Positions 1-6,712 of a DNA stretch of 64,000 nucleotides are shown here, piece by piece. Every line of letters starts with the position of its first letter. Within the stretch, counting starts at the first letter, position 1. The DNA lies in the NCBI GenBank assembly GCA_017428265.1, contig JAFRRD010000017.1:1-64000 (forward strand), given 5' to 3'. Both the position numbers and the translations under genes were made by a program. The notes under the pieces were generated by a model. It was given only the letters and a program-made list of their open reading frames with translations, had not been told where the DNA came from and did no database searches. The DNA comes from Lachnospiraceae bacterium (GTDB taxonomy: Bacteria > Bacillota > Clostridia > Lachnospirales > Lachnospiraceae).

Positions 1-37
1 AACTTCGTTCTTCTATGCTAAGATGTTTGTAGTTCAT
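1..37 (-). CDS. IS30-family transposase, N-terminal fragment cut by window edge
   Basis: Read on the minus strand from an ATG at 37-35, the sequence encodes MNYKHLSIEERS and runs off the window. This is the usual start of IS30-family DDE transposases (a KHLTxEER-type helix-turn-helix beginning). A ribosome site AAGGAGA lies at 45-50 just upstream of the start. Only 12 codons are visible, so the call rests on the N-terminal signature and on the IS-end-like sequence beside it. Whether the full gene is intact cannot be seen. Confidence 0.65.
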   Translation of the reverse strand, partial: MNYKHLSIEERS

Positions 38-99
38 ACGAATTCTCCTTTGTGGATTGGTGTGTGGTAGCTTCATTCTACATGAGATTCGTATGAACT
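31..99 (-). promoter_or_regulatory. Inverted repeat that would sequester the transposase start codon
   Basis: A perfect 13-base inverted repeat pairs 31-43 with 87-99. The inner arm contains the transposase ATG and touches its ribosome site at 45-50. A transcript entering from outside the element would carry both arms and fold, hiding the start, whereas an internal transcript starting between the arms would not. Such protection against read-through transcription is known for several insertion sequences (IS10, IS50). Its use here is inferred from position. Confidence 0.5.
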
Positions 100-153
100 T
101 TTCATTTTTTTATCTGTTGCACTTGATAGTATAATTCACCATATAAACGAAAC

Positions 154-177
154 AGGCGCGGCCTTGCGGCCGCGCCT
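154..177. terminator. GC-rich hairpin between IS end and heat-shock gene
   Basis: A ten-base-pair perfect stem (154-163 with 168-177) encloses a TTGC loop. Neither side has a strong T-run; the plus side continues TTCTCTT. It could be a backup terminator for either strand. Confidence 0.4.
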
Positions 178-190
178 TTCTCTTGCAATC

Positions 191-217
191 AAAAAGCCCT
201 CCGGAGTGCCGGAGGGC
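191..217 (-). terminator. Intrinsic terminator of the Hsp20 gene
   Basis: The stem 196-204/209-217 (GCCCTCCGG with CCGGAGGGC) is followed on the minus strand by five T residues (191-195). It lies about 85 bases past the hsp20 stop codon. Confidence 0.75.
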
Positions 218-303
218 GGAAAGAGGAGAAAGGGGGCAATATGCGGACGGCCTGTCATCCGACGGAGCCTGTCCTGAGTATGGGGTCTGTCCCCCGCAGG
301 GGA

Positions 304-738
304 TCAGCCTTCGATGGCGATGTAGCGGTCTTCCTCGACCTTCTTCTCGGGGACCTTCGGCAGGCTCAGGATCAGGGTGCCGTTGTCGTACTTCGCCTTG
401 ATGTCTTCCTCGGTGAGGGTCTTGCCGACATAGAAGCTTCTGGTCACGGAGCCCATGTAGCGTTCGCGGCGGATGAACTTCTCGTTCTTGTCGTCGTCCA
501 GAGTGGACTGGCGGGTCGCGGTGACGGTCAGATACCCGTCCTTAAGCTGTGCCTTCACGTCTTCCTTCTTGAAGCCCGGAAGATCCAGATGGACTTCATA
601 GCCGTCCTTGGACTCCTTCACGTCGGCGCGCATCAGGCCGCCGAGGGTCTCGCTGTCCCGTCCCCAATTCATGCGGAGCGGGAAGCTCTTTTCAAAATCA
701 TCAAAGAAATCATTTCCGAAAATACTGGGCAGTAACAT
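304..738 (-). CDS. hsp20: Small heat-shock protein, Hsp20/alpha-crystallin family
   Basis: This 144-residue cytoplasmic holdase binds unfolding proteins in oligomers. After a variable N-terminus rich in Phe (MLLPSIFGNDFFDDFEKSF) the alpha-crystallin domain runs from about residue 37 to the end, with the LPGFKKEDVKAQLKDG segment and the closing NGTLILSLPK, which is the A-x-x-x-G-x-L-type signature. Length is normal for the family. It is a single-gene unit on the minus strand with a promoter overlapped by a CIRCE operator (836-878) and a terminator at 191-217, so HrcA repression relieved by heat is the likely control. The start codon is preceded by AGGAGGAT. Confidence 0.95.
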   Translation of the reverse strand: MLLPSIFGNDFFDDFEKSFPLRMNWGRDSETLGGLMRADVKESKDGYEVHLDLPGFKKEDVKAQLKDGYLTVTATRQSTLDDDKNEKFIRRERYMGSVTRSFYVGKTLTEEDIKAKYDNGTLILSLPKVPEKKVEEDRYIAIEG

Positions 739-835
739 TGCTTTATCCTCCTGTAATAAGTTCCGGCTGAGCCGGGAGTGGTTGTTTTGGGATCTCGGGA
801 GGTCCCTCAGGGCCTTTTTCCCTTAATCTGGCTGT

Positions 836-864
836 AGTATAGCACATATTGTTAGCACTCGCAA
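836..864 (-). promoter_or_regulatory. Promoter of hsp20
   Basis: On the minus strand a -35 box TTGCGA (864-859) and a -10 box TATACT (841-836) are separated by 17 bases. The -35 region lies inside the CIRCE operator. Confidence 0.8.
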
Positions 865-878
865 GAGGTGAGTGCTAA
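852..878. promoter_or_regulatory. CIRCE operator (HrcA binding site)
   Basis: TTAGCACTC (852-860), nine bases, then GAGTGCTAA (870-878): an exact match to the canonical CIRCE inverted repeat. It overlaps the hsp20 promoter, so bound HrcA should block RNA polymerase. It is about 60 bases from the nudF -35 box on the other strand, so an effect on nudF is less likely. Confidence 0.95.
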
Positions 879-937
879 AAACTTTATAAAATATTTGACA
901 TTTGTTTTTAATAATCTCCGGGAGAAACGCTTCCGCG

Positions 938-966
938 TTGAAACTGGAAAGGAAATATGTTATACT
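938..966 (+). promoter_or_regulatory. Promoter of the Nudix hydrolase gene
   Basis: TTGAAA (938-943), 17 bases, TATACT (961-966). The ribosome site AAGGAGG follows at 982-988. Confidence 0.8.
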
Positions 967-994
967 GCGCTCACTCTGTCTAAGGAGGATCCCC

Positions 995-1576
995 ATGTTC
1001 AACATCCGTGAGATCGATTTCAACAAAGAAGAATATGAGCGCCTCGGCGAAAAGCAGGTCGCGAGCGAGGAAATCTTCGACGGCGTGATCCTGCACGTCT
1101 TCCGTGACGAGGTCGCCCTGCCGAACGGAGACCGTTCCGTACGCGAGGTGATCGCCCACGTCGCCGCGGTCTGCGTGGTCCCCGTGGATGCGGACGGGAA
1201 CGTCATCCTGGAGCGCCAGTACCGCTATCCAATCGACGCGGTCATCACCGAGATCCCGGCCGGCAAGCTGGACGGCGACGGCGAGGATCCGCTCGAAGGG
1301 GCCAAACGCGAGCTCCGCGAGGAGACCGGCATCACCGCCGATACCTGGACCGACCTCGGCCTCTTCGTTCCGGCGGCGGCTTACTGTGCCGAGACCATCC
1401 GCATGTATCTCGCGCAGGACCTGCACCAGGGCGCGCAGCAGCTGGACGAAGACGAGTTCCTCGACGTCTTCCGCATGCCGCTTAAGGACGCCGTGCAGCT
1501 GGTCATGGACGGGAAGATCCCCGACTCCAAGACCCAGACCGCGCTGCTCAAGGCGGCTAGGGTATTAGGAATATAA
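995..1576 (+). CDS. nudF: Nudix hydrolase, ADP-ribose pyrophosphatase type
   Basis: This 193-residue enzyme probably hydrolyses ADP-ribose or related nucleoside diphosphates to AMP plus ribose 5-phosphate. The Nudix box lies at about residues 89-112, beginning GKLDGDGEDP and including the metal-binding REXXEEXG core (RELREETG). An upstream EIPAGK segment is typical of the ADP-ribose subgroup. The ATG at 995 is chosen because AAGGAGG ends six bases upstream and the promoter at 938-966 would place the transcript start near 973; an in-frame reading back to 902 would cross that promoter. It is monocistronic and divergent from hsp20. Substrate is inferred from subfamily resemblance. Confidence 0.88.
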   Translation: MFNIREIDFNKEEYERLGEKQVASEEIFDGVILHVFRDEVALPNGDRSVREVIAHVAAVCVVPVDADGNVILERQYRYPIDAVITEIPAGKLDGDGEDPLEGAKRELREETGITADTWTDLGLFVPAAAYCAETIRMYLAQDLHQGAQQLDEDEFLDVFRMPLKDAVQLVMDGKIPDSKTQTALLKAARVLGI

Positions 1577-1781
1577 CGTTAGAGATGATGGAGAGAAGTA
1601 GTAGCGATAAAAAGTGTTTTCCGGTGCAGATAAACGCCGTTTGAAAAGAATGTAAAGAGGATTGAAAAATGAGAAGAATCGATGTTCCGGAAGTGGTTCA
1701 AACTTTCCTGAATTAATGAGACTGGAATTAGTGAGTGTCGGATACGGAATATCTGATCCGGTGATGAGGGATAGCTGAGAA

Positions 1782-2876
1782 ATGGCTGATAAGTCTAAAA
1801 AATATTTCATGTGTTCAAAGGGAAGAACAGCGCGTTTCTGGCTTGCACTTCTTTTCATCGGGCTGATGGCAGCGGCTGTGTTGTTCGGACCAACAGCTTT
1901 GAAACGCTTCCTTTCAGTTGAAAAGGATTGGGAAGAAGAATCGCAAAGTATCTCTGCCCAAGCGAAAAAAGCGATGACCGATGTGTTTGTCAAAATCATC
2001 CGCTCCTCATTATCTGAAAACAGCGGAGAGAATAAGATCTGCCTACCTGCAAGCGACTATCTGTTGTTGACGGCCATGGCAGAGCGCGTATCGGGGGAAA
2101 GCCGTGAGGAGATCCTGAACATCCTTGGCATGGACAATATGGAGGATGCGGAGCAGAACGCGAAATACTTGTGGGCTGCTGTTCAGGGATCAGATGAAGA
2201 ATGCGAACTATTCACGCTCAAATGGCAAGGCAGTTTGATCTCTTCCATTGATGTTAAGGCAAAATGGAGTAGTTTCAGCAGACTGAACAGTCAGAAAGGC
2301 TGGTTTTACACTGCTGAAAGCACGGAGCATCCGACTTTTATGAAGCGGCAGATTGTATCGCGATGGCATTGGATCGGAAATGACTTCAGAGCATCGATGG
2401 TGTTGATGAAAAATGAAATGAGCCTGTGGTTTATCCTTCCTGAAAAAGGTCTTTCTCCGGAAGAAACGGTCGTGAAGGAGGAATTTGCGGCTTTCCTGCA
2501 GGAGCAGATTTTCAGGACGAGGACCAACCAGGAGGCAATCTTAGCAGATTACAGCATTCCCCGTTTTTCCTTTGCGGCAGAAAATGATCCGCGAAGCAGT
2601 TTTGAAAGAATGGGGATTGTGAAATGCTTCACTTTGGAGAATGATGACATAGAAGAAAGTGCACAAAACAGAGGGATTAGCCTCGGCCGGCAGATCGTAA
2701 ACATCAAGGTGAACGAAGAGGGAATCAACAGAAACGCGTTTCCCCGACTGAGCCCGGACCATAATGATCCTCATTCGGAACAAGTTGTTGAGTTCATGCT
2801 GAACAGGCCTTTTTTGTTTATTTTGATGGGCAGAGATGGTATTCCTGTGTTTGCGGGAGTCGTGAACGACCCGTAA
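1782..2876 (+). CDS. Divergent membrane-anchored serpin-like protein
   Basis: 364 residues. An N-terminal hydrophobic segment at about 18-38 would anchor or export it. The rest matches the serpin fold in order: a helix region like SxYLALAMxxxGAxGxTxxEI (here LLLTAMAERVSGESREEIL), a KAKWSSF segment like the serpin xFKAKW, SIPRFSF, and the C-terminal serpin signature LNRPFLFILMGRDGIPVFAG. The reactive-loop hinge reads NEEGINRNAFPRL: the Gly is kept, but the small Ala/Ser/Thr run that allows loop insertion is missing, so protease inhibition is doubtful. GC is lower than in neighbouring genes, suggesting transfer. The ribosome site is weak (GAGGG) and no clear promoter is visible in 1577-1781. 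Confidence 0.75.
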   Translation: MADKSKKYFMCSKGRTARFWLALLFIGLMAAAVLFGPTALKRFLSVEKDWEEESQSISAQAKKAMTDVFVKIIRSSLSENSGENKICLPASDYLLLTAMAERVSGESREEILNILGMDNMEDAEQNAKYLWAAVQGSDEECELFTLKWQGSLISSIDVKAKWSSFSRLNSQKGWFYTAESTEHPTFMKRQIVSRWHWIGNDFRASMVLMKNEMSLWFILPEKGLSPEETVVKEEFAAFLQEQIFRTRTNQEAILADYSIPRFSFAAENDPRSSFERMGIVKCFTLENDDIEESAQNRGISLGRQIVNIKVNEEGINRNAFPRLSPDHNDPHSEQVVEFMLNRPFLFILMGRDGIPVFAGVVNDP

Positions 2877-2918
2877 GGCATTTCTTCCATAAATAATTAA
2901 AAAAACATCATATTTTTA

Positions 2919-2947
2919 TTGACAAGATCGGCGGCTTTTGCTATAGT
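2919..2947 (+). promoter_or_regulatory. Promoter of the rpmG-secE-nusG-rplK-rplA operon
   Basis: TTGACA (2919-2924), 17 bases, TATAGT (2942-2947). It is one of the strongest matches in the window, fitting a translation/secretion operon. A leader of about 110 bases with a small CGTGCC/GGCACG hairpin (2982-2997) precedes rpmG. Confidence 0.85.
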
Positions 2948-3068
2948 ACATAAGCCGTCGATTTTTCGGGTCTTTTTTTTTCGTGCCCTGCGGCACGGGA
3001 GACGGAGCCTGCGCGAAGAGTCGCCTGCCTCATAAACGAGTGAAAGACATTAAGGGAGGATGCATCAG

Positions 3069-3218
3069 ATGCGTACCAGAATTACCTTAGCCTGCACCGA
3101 ATGCAAGCAGAGAAACTACAATACGACGAAGGAAAAGAAGAACCATCCCGACCGTATGGAAACCAAGAAGTACTGCCCGTTCTGTAAGAAGCACACCATC
3201 CACAGAGAGAGCAAGTAA
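3069..3218 (+). CDS. rpmG: 50S ribosomal protein L33
   Basis: A 49-residue basic protein, [20 protein letters not shown] onward, ending in [14 protein letters not shown]. Two CxxC pairs (CTEC and CPFC) mark the zinc-binding form of L33, a component of the large subunit near the E site. The ribosome site AGGGAGGA lies eight bases before the ATG. It is the first gene of the operon, the usual place for rpmG in Firmicutes ahead of secE and nusG. No tRNA-Trp gene sits between it and secE, unlike many relatives. Confidence 0.97.
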   Translation: MRTRITLACTECKQRNYNTTKEKKNHPDRMETKKYCPFCKKHTIHRESK

Positions 3219-3233
3219 GCGAAAGGATCCGCC

Positions 3234-3452
3234 ATGGCAGAAGAACTGAAAAAAGAAGCCGAAAAGCAGCCCGAGAAGAAAAAGAACAGCTTTTTCAAGG
3301 GCGTCAAGGCTGAATTCAAGAAGATCATCTGGCCGACGAAAGAGACCGTTGCCAAAGAGACCGGCGCTGTCATTTTCTTCGGTGTTGTCCTTGGCGTGCT
3401 GATCGCGATCATCGACGCGATCGTCAAAGCCGGCCTCCAGCTGGTGATTTAA
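3234..3452 (+). CDS. secE: Preprotein translocase subunit SecE
   Basis: 72 residues: a charged Lys/Glu-rich N-terminus, the conserved amphipathic segment FKKIIWPTKETVAKET, and one transmembrane helix (about 46-70). This is the short single-span SecE of Gram-positive bacteria, which clamps SecY in the membrane. It follows rpmG by 15 bases and precedes nusG by 12, in the universal secE-nusG order. Confidence 0.97.
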   Translation: MAEELKKEAEKQPEKKKNSFFKGVKAEFKKIIWPTKETVAKETGAVIFFGVVLGVLIAIIDAIVKAGLQLVI

Positions 3453-3464
3453 GAGGAAGTCAGC

Positions 3465-3980
3465 ATGGCAGAAGCAAAGTGGTACGTCGTCCATACGTAT
3501 TCCGGCTATGAAAATAAAGTCAAAGCCGACCTGGACAAGACCATTGAGAACCGCAAGCTTCAGGACGAGATCCTGGAAGTCGCCGTGCCGATGCAGGACG
3601 TTGTCGAGCTGAAGAACGGAGTCAAGAAGGTCACGCAGAAAAAAATGTTCCCCGGCTATGTGATCATCCACATGGTCATGAACGATGACACCTGGTATGT
3701 CGTCCGCAACACCCGCGGCGTCACCGGTTTCGTCGGACCGGGAAGCAAGCCTGTGCCGCTGGACGATGCCGAGATCGACCGGATGGGCATTCACAACACC
3801 GAGATCGCGATGGATTTCAAGGTTGGCGATGCCGTCACCGTCATCTCCGGCGTCTGGGAAGGCACCGCAGGCGTCATCAAATCGATCAACGAAGGTAAAC
3901 AGAGCGTTACCATTCATGTTGATATGTTCGGCCGCGAAACGCCGGTCGAGCTCGCATTCGCTGAAGTCAAGCGGATGTAA
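3465..3980 (+). CDS. nusG: Transcription termination/antitermination factor NusG
   Basis: 171 residues. The NGN domain (WYVVHTYSGYENKVKADL, FPGYVIIHM, VRNTRGVTGFVG) binds the RNA polymerase clamp. The C-terminal KOW domain (VGDAVTVISGVWEGTAGVIK) contacts S10 or Rho. Length and domain order are standard. It is in the secE-nusG-rplK operon, with a ribosome site AAGAGGAAG before the ATG. Confidence 0.97.
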   Translation: MAEAKWYVVHTYSGYENKVKADLDKTIENRKLQDEILEVAVPMQDVVELKNGVKKVTQKKMFPGYVIIHMVMNDDTWYVVRNTRGVTGFVGPGSKPVPLDDAEIDRMGIHNTEIAMDFKVGDAVTVISGVWEGTAGVIKSINEGKQSVTIHVDMFGRETPVELAFAEVKRM

Positions 3981-4054
3981 CAAGGTGGAAGGGGGACTCT
4001 TCTCCCCGCGACACCACCCCCGGAACATTTCCGGTAAATTAAGGAGGAGCCAAT

Positions 4055-4480
4055 ATGGCAAAGAAAATCACGGGTTATGTAAAACTCCAGATCCCTGCCG
4101 GCAAAGCCACGCCGGCGCCGCCTGTCGGTCCTGCCCTTGGTCAGCATGGTCTGAACATCGTGCAGTTCACGAAGGAATTCAATGCGCGTACCGCTCAGAT
4201 GGGCGACGTGATCATCCCCGTCGTCATCACCGTTTATGCGGACCGCACCTACTCGTTCATCACCAAGACCCCGCCTGCTGCCGTTCTGCTGAAGAAGGCC
4301 TGCAAGCTCCAGTCCGGTTCCGGCACGCCCAACAAGACCAAGGTCGCGACCATCAAGCGCGAAGAGGTCCGGAAGATCGCCGAACAGAAAATGCCCGACC
4401 TGAATGCCGGCAGCATTGAAGCCGCGACCAGCATGATCGCCGGCACTGCCCGCAGCATGGGCATCGTCGTCGAAGACTGA
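4055..4480 (+). CDS. rplK: 50S ribosomal protein L11
   Basis: 141 residues, the normal length. The N-terminal domain holds [19 protein letters not shown], the L11 signature that faces EF-G and RelA. The C-terminal RNA-binding domain ends [23 protein letters not shown] precedes the ATG. The 74-base gap from nusG shows no terminator, so both probably share the operon transcript. rplA follows after 13 bases. Confidence 0.97.
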   Translation: MAKKITGYVKLQIPAGKATPAPPVGPALGQHGLNIVQFTKEFNARTAQMGDVIIPVVITVYADRTYSFITKTPPAAVLLKKACKLQSGSGTPNKTKVATIKREEVRKIAEQKMPDLNAGSIEAATSMIAGTARSMGIVVED

Positions 4481-4493
4481 GGAGGGCACCGCG

Positions 4494-5192
4494 ATGAAGA
4501 GAAGCAAAAAGTATCTGGAAGCATTAAGCAAATTTGACCGCATGCAGGTCTACGATCCTCAGGAAGCTCTCGGCCTGGTCAAGAACATGGCCTCCGCCAA
4601 GTTCAATGAGACCGTGGAAGCCCACATCCGCACCGGCTGCGACGGCCGTCACGCCGATCAGCAGATCCGCGGCGCCGTGGTGCTGCCGAACGGAACGGGC
4701 AAGACCGTCCGCGTCCTCGTCTTCGCGAAGGGCGTCAAGGCTGACGAAGCCCAGGCTGCCGGCGCCGATTACGTCGGAGCGGAAGAACTGATTCCGAAGA
4801 TCCAGAACGAAGGTTGGCTTGATTTCGACGTCGTCGTTGCGACCCCCGACATGATGGGCGTCGTCGGACGTCTCGGCCGTATCCTTGGCCCGAAGGGCCT
4901 GATGCCGAACCCGAAGGCCGGTACCGTCACCATGGACGTGACCCGCGCCCTGAAGGAGATCAAAGCCGGTAAGATCGAGTACCGTCTCGACAAGTCCAAC
5001 ATCATCCATGTTCCGGTCGGTAAAGTTTCCTTTACCGAAGAGCAGCTGACCGAGAACTTCAACGCTGTCATGGGCGCCATCATCAAGGCCCGTCCCGCCG
5101 CTGTGAAGGGCGCTTTCCTGAAGAGCGTCGTCGTGAGCTCCACCATGGGCCCCGGCGTCAAGATCAACACGGTCAAGCTTCTGAACATGTAA
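4494..5192 (+). CDS. rplA: 50S ribosomal protein L1
   Basis: 232 residues. The protein forms the L1 stalk that gates the ribosomal E site. Signature segments include [17 protein letters not shown] and [23 protein letters not shown] precedes the start. It is last in the rpmG-secE-nusG-rplK-rplA unit. L1 usually represses its own operon by binding mRNA; no such site was worked out here. Confidence 0.97.
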   Translation: MKRSKKYLEALSKFDRMQVYDPQEALGLVKNMASAKFNETVEAHIRTGCDGRHADQQIRGAVVLPNGTGKTVRVLVFAKGVKADEAQAAGADYVGAEELIPKIQNEGWLDFDVVVATPDMMGVVGRLGRILGPKGLMPNPKAGTVTMDVTRALKEIKAGKIEYRLDKSNIIHVPVGKVSFTEEQLTENFNAVMGAIIKARPAAVKGAFLKSVVVSSTMGPGVKINTVKLLNM

Positions 5193-5226
5193 AAACGGTA
5201 CGTTTTACGACCTGTCTGAATGTTTC

Positions 5227-5285
5227 AGAAAAGATGTGCTTGCACAGTCTTTTCTGAAAGATCAGACAAAGCCTGTGAAACAGGC
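5227..5285 (+). other. Hairpins in the rplA-rplJ gap
   Basis: Two stems follow rplA: CAGAAAAGA with TCTTTTCTG (5227-5257, with an inner TGTGC/GCACA pairing) and GCCTGTG/AAACAGGC (5271-5285). Neither has a T-run, so they may be RNA-processing or partial termination structures. The remaining bases to 5380 hold nothing recognised. Confidence 0.4.
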
Positions 5286-5380
5286 GCCGTCCCACATGAG
5301 CAAAAATTCGATTTCATCTATGTTTTTCAAAATCGGATTTTTGCGAATGAGGACGGAAAGGGCGTAAAAAACAAAAACAC

Positions 5381-5409
5381 TTGACTTCCGCAGCTTGCTG
5401 TGGTAGTAA
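5381..5409 (+). promoter_or_regulatory. Promoter of rplJ-rplL
   Basis: TTGACT (5381-5386), 17 bases, TAGTAA (5404-5409). The -10 box is imperfect, but position just before the L10 leader is right. Confidence 0.65.
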
Positions 5410-5419
5410 ATATGCGTAA

Positions 5420-5541
5420 CCGCTGCCGAAGACAGCAGGTATCCCAAAGCGATGGGATGTAAGCGAGAGCGCCTGCCGAGGAAGAGGAGAATGTGAACCA
5501 TTCCGATCCCCTGTGCTTTGGCGCAGGGGATCTTCATTTTC
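5420..5541 (+). promoter_or_regulatory. L10 leader RNA with attenuator
   Basis: The sequence contains GAAGACAGCAGGT and later CTGCCGAGGAAGAGGAGAA, the paired and conserved segments of the ribosomal protein L10 leader found upstream of rplJ in Firmicutes. It binds the L10(L12)4 complex. It ends with a perfect 12-base-pair stem (5505-5516 with 5521-5532) followed by TTCATTTTC, an intrinsic terminator. Excess L10-L12 would favour termination. This is recognised from sequence signature; folding was not computed. Confidence 0.85.
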
Positions 5542-5614
5542 TGTAAGAAGCAGCCGGTTTACCGCCAGGGCAGGTCCGCAAGGTGCCTGCTACGAAACAA
5601 AGGAGGAAAACCAC

Positions 5615-6106
5615 ATGTCAAAAGGTGAACAGCTGAAAGCACCGATCGTCCAGGAGATCTCGGAACTGCTTACCGGCGCCACCGCAGCCGTGCTTGTCGA
5701 CTACAAGGGCATTACCGTGGAGCAGGATACGAACCTTCGTAAAGAACTGCGCACGAACAACGTGACCTACCGTGTCTACAAGAACACCCTGCTGAACCGT
5801 GCCGTGAAGGATACCGTGTTCGCGCCTCTGGCCGAAAACCTGTCCGGACGTACCGCTATCGCCGTTACCAAGGCTGACGCCACCGCGCCCGCCCGCATCA
5901 TCGCCAACTTCGACAAGAAGGGCGACATGGTGGCGCTGAAGGCCGGCGTCATCGAAGGAACCTACTACGGCCCCGATAAGATCAACGCCGTAGCGCTGAT
6001 CCCGAGCCGCGAGATCCTGCTGGGCAGACTGTTTGGCAGCATGAAGTCCCCGATCACGAACTTCGCCCGCGTGCTGAAGCAGATGGCCGAAAAGAAGGAA
6101 GCGTAA
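5615..6106 (+). CDS. rplJ: 50S ribosomal protein L10
   Basis: 163 residues. L10 is the stalk base protein that carries L7/L12 dimers. The N-terminal ribosome-binding domain begins MSKGEQLKAPIVQEISELL and continues VDYKGITVEQDTNLRKELR, followed by a C-terminal helix ending in a charged tail. The ATG at 5615 is chosen because AAAGGAGGAAA lies just upstream; the longer in-frame reading to 5513 crosses the leader terminator. Regulated by the L10 leader. Confidence 0.96.
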   Translation: MSKGEQLKAPIVQEISELLTGATAAVLVDYKGITVEQDTNLRKELRTNNVTYRVYKNTLLNRAVKDTVFAPLAENLSGRTAIAVTKADATAPARIIANFDKKGDMVALKAGVIEGTYYGPDKINAVALIPSREILLGRLFGSMKSPITNFARVLKQMAEKKEA

Positions 6107-6183
6107 GGCTCCCGACACCAGACGCGGCATGAGGCCGCACGGGGCAATGGCCCCAACATTAATATCTTTTGGAGGAAATTACA

Positions 6184-6558
6184 ATGGCAAAACTTACTAC
6201 TGCTGAATTTATCGAAGCCCTTAAGGAACTCTCCGTGCTGGAACTGAACGAACTGGTTCAGGCCTGCGAAGCCGAATTCGGCGTTTCCGCCGCTGCCGGC
6301 GTTGTCGTCGCTGCCGCTGCCGGCCCTGTCGAAGAAGTCGAAGAAAAGACCGAATTCGACGTCGAGCTGACTGAAGTCGGTGCCGAAAGAATGGCCGTCC
6401 TGAAGGCCCTGCGTACCCTTACCGGTGCCGGCCTGAAGGAAGTCAAGGACATGCTGGACAAGGCCCCCGACGTGATCAAGGCCGGTGCGACCAAGGAAGA
6501 AGCCGAAAACATGAAGGCCGAGCTGGAAAAGGCCGGCGCGAAGGTCACCCTGAAATAA
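6184..6558 (+). CDS. rplL: 50S ribosomal protein L7/L12
   Basis: 124 residues: N-terminal dimerisation region (LTTAEFIEALKELSVLELNE), an Ala/Val-rich hinge, and the globular C-terminal domain EKTEFDVELTEVGAERMAVL through GLKEVKDMLDKAPDVIKAGA, which recruits GTPase factors. GGAGGAAATTACA precedes the ATG at 6184. It lies 77 bases after rplJ and is followed by a strong terminator. rpoB does not follow, which is unusual for this locus. Confidence 0.97.
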   Translation: MAKLTTAEFIEALKELSVLELNELVQACEAEFGVSAAAGVVVAAAAGPVEEVEEKTEFDVELTEVGAERMAVLKALRTLTGAGLKEVKDMLDKAPDVIKAGATKEEAENMKAELEKAGAKVTLK

Positions 6559-6578
6559 TTTCAGAAGAGTATACGGAA

Positions 6579-6604
6579 AACGGGTCCAGCAGGGCCCGTT
6601 TTTT
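6579..6604 (+). terminator. Terminator after rplL
   Basis: Stem AACGGG.CC with GGCCCGTT (6579-6600) followed by a run of six T residues. It ends the ribosomal operon. Confidence 0.85.
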
Positions 6605-6636
6605 GTATGTTCAGACAAAACTGTTGTTATTGAGGG

Positions 6637-6665
6637 GAGACAAAAGGGCAGTCCTTCGCTATACT
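6637..6665 (+). promoter_or_regulatory. Possible promoter of the sensor-kinase operon
   Basis: A good -10 TATACT (6660-6665) is preceded at 17 bases by GAGACA (6637-6642), a weak -35. The coding start follows 47 bases later. Confidence 0.5.
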
Positions 6666-6712
6666 GGTCTCAGAGGGAAATCGTGAAAACGGATGACGGA
6701 AGGAGGGCAGGC

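Larger units (their letters stand above)
1..145 (-). mobile_element. End of an IS30-like insertion sequence
   Basis: The AT-rich stretch between the transposase start (37) and about 145 is the non-coding end of the element, in clear base-composition contrast with the GC-rich DNA beyond 150. The tract around 105-140, with a TTGCACTTGATA-type sequence, resembles the terminal inverted repeat of IS30-type elements. The exact outer boundary and target duplication cannot be fixed because the other end lies outside the window. Confidence 0.5.

Noticed and set aside
1577..1781. Short frame MRRIDVPEVVQTFLN upstream of the serpin
   Set aside because: Only 15 codons with no clear ribosome site or conservation evidence; nothing else is visible in this gap.
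2948..3068. Possible tRNA before secE
   Set aside because: tRNA-Trp is often found near this locus, but no cloverleaf or CCA-like end could be recognised either here or between rpmG and secE.
5513..5614. N-terminal extension of rplJ
   Set aside because: The extra codons cross the leader terminator, while a strong ribosome site directly precedes the ATG at 5615.
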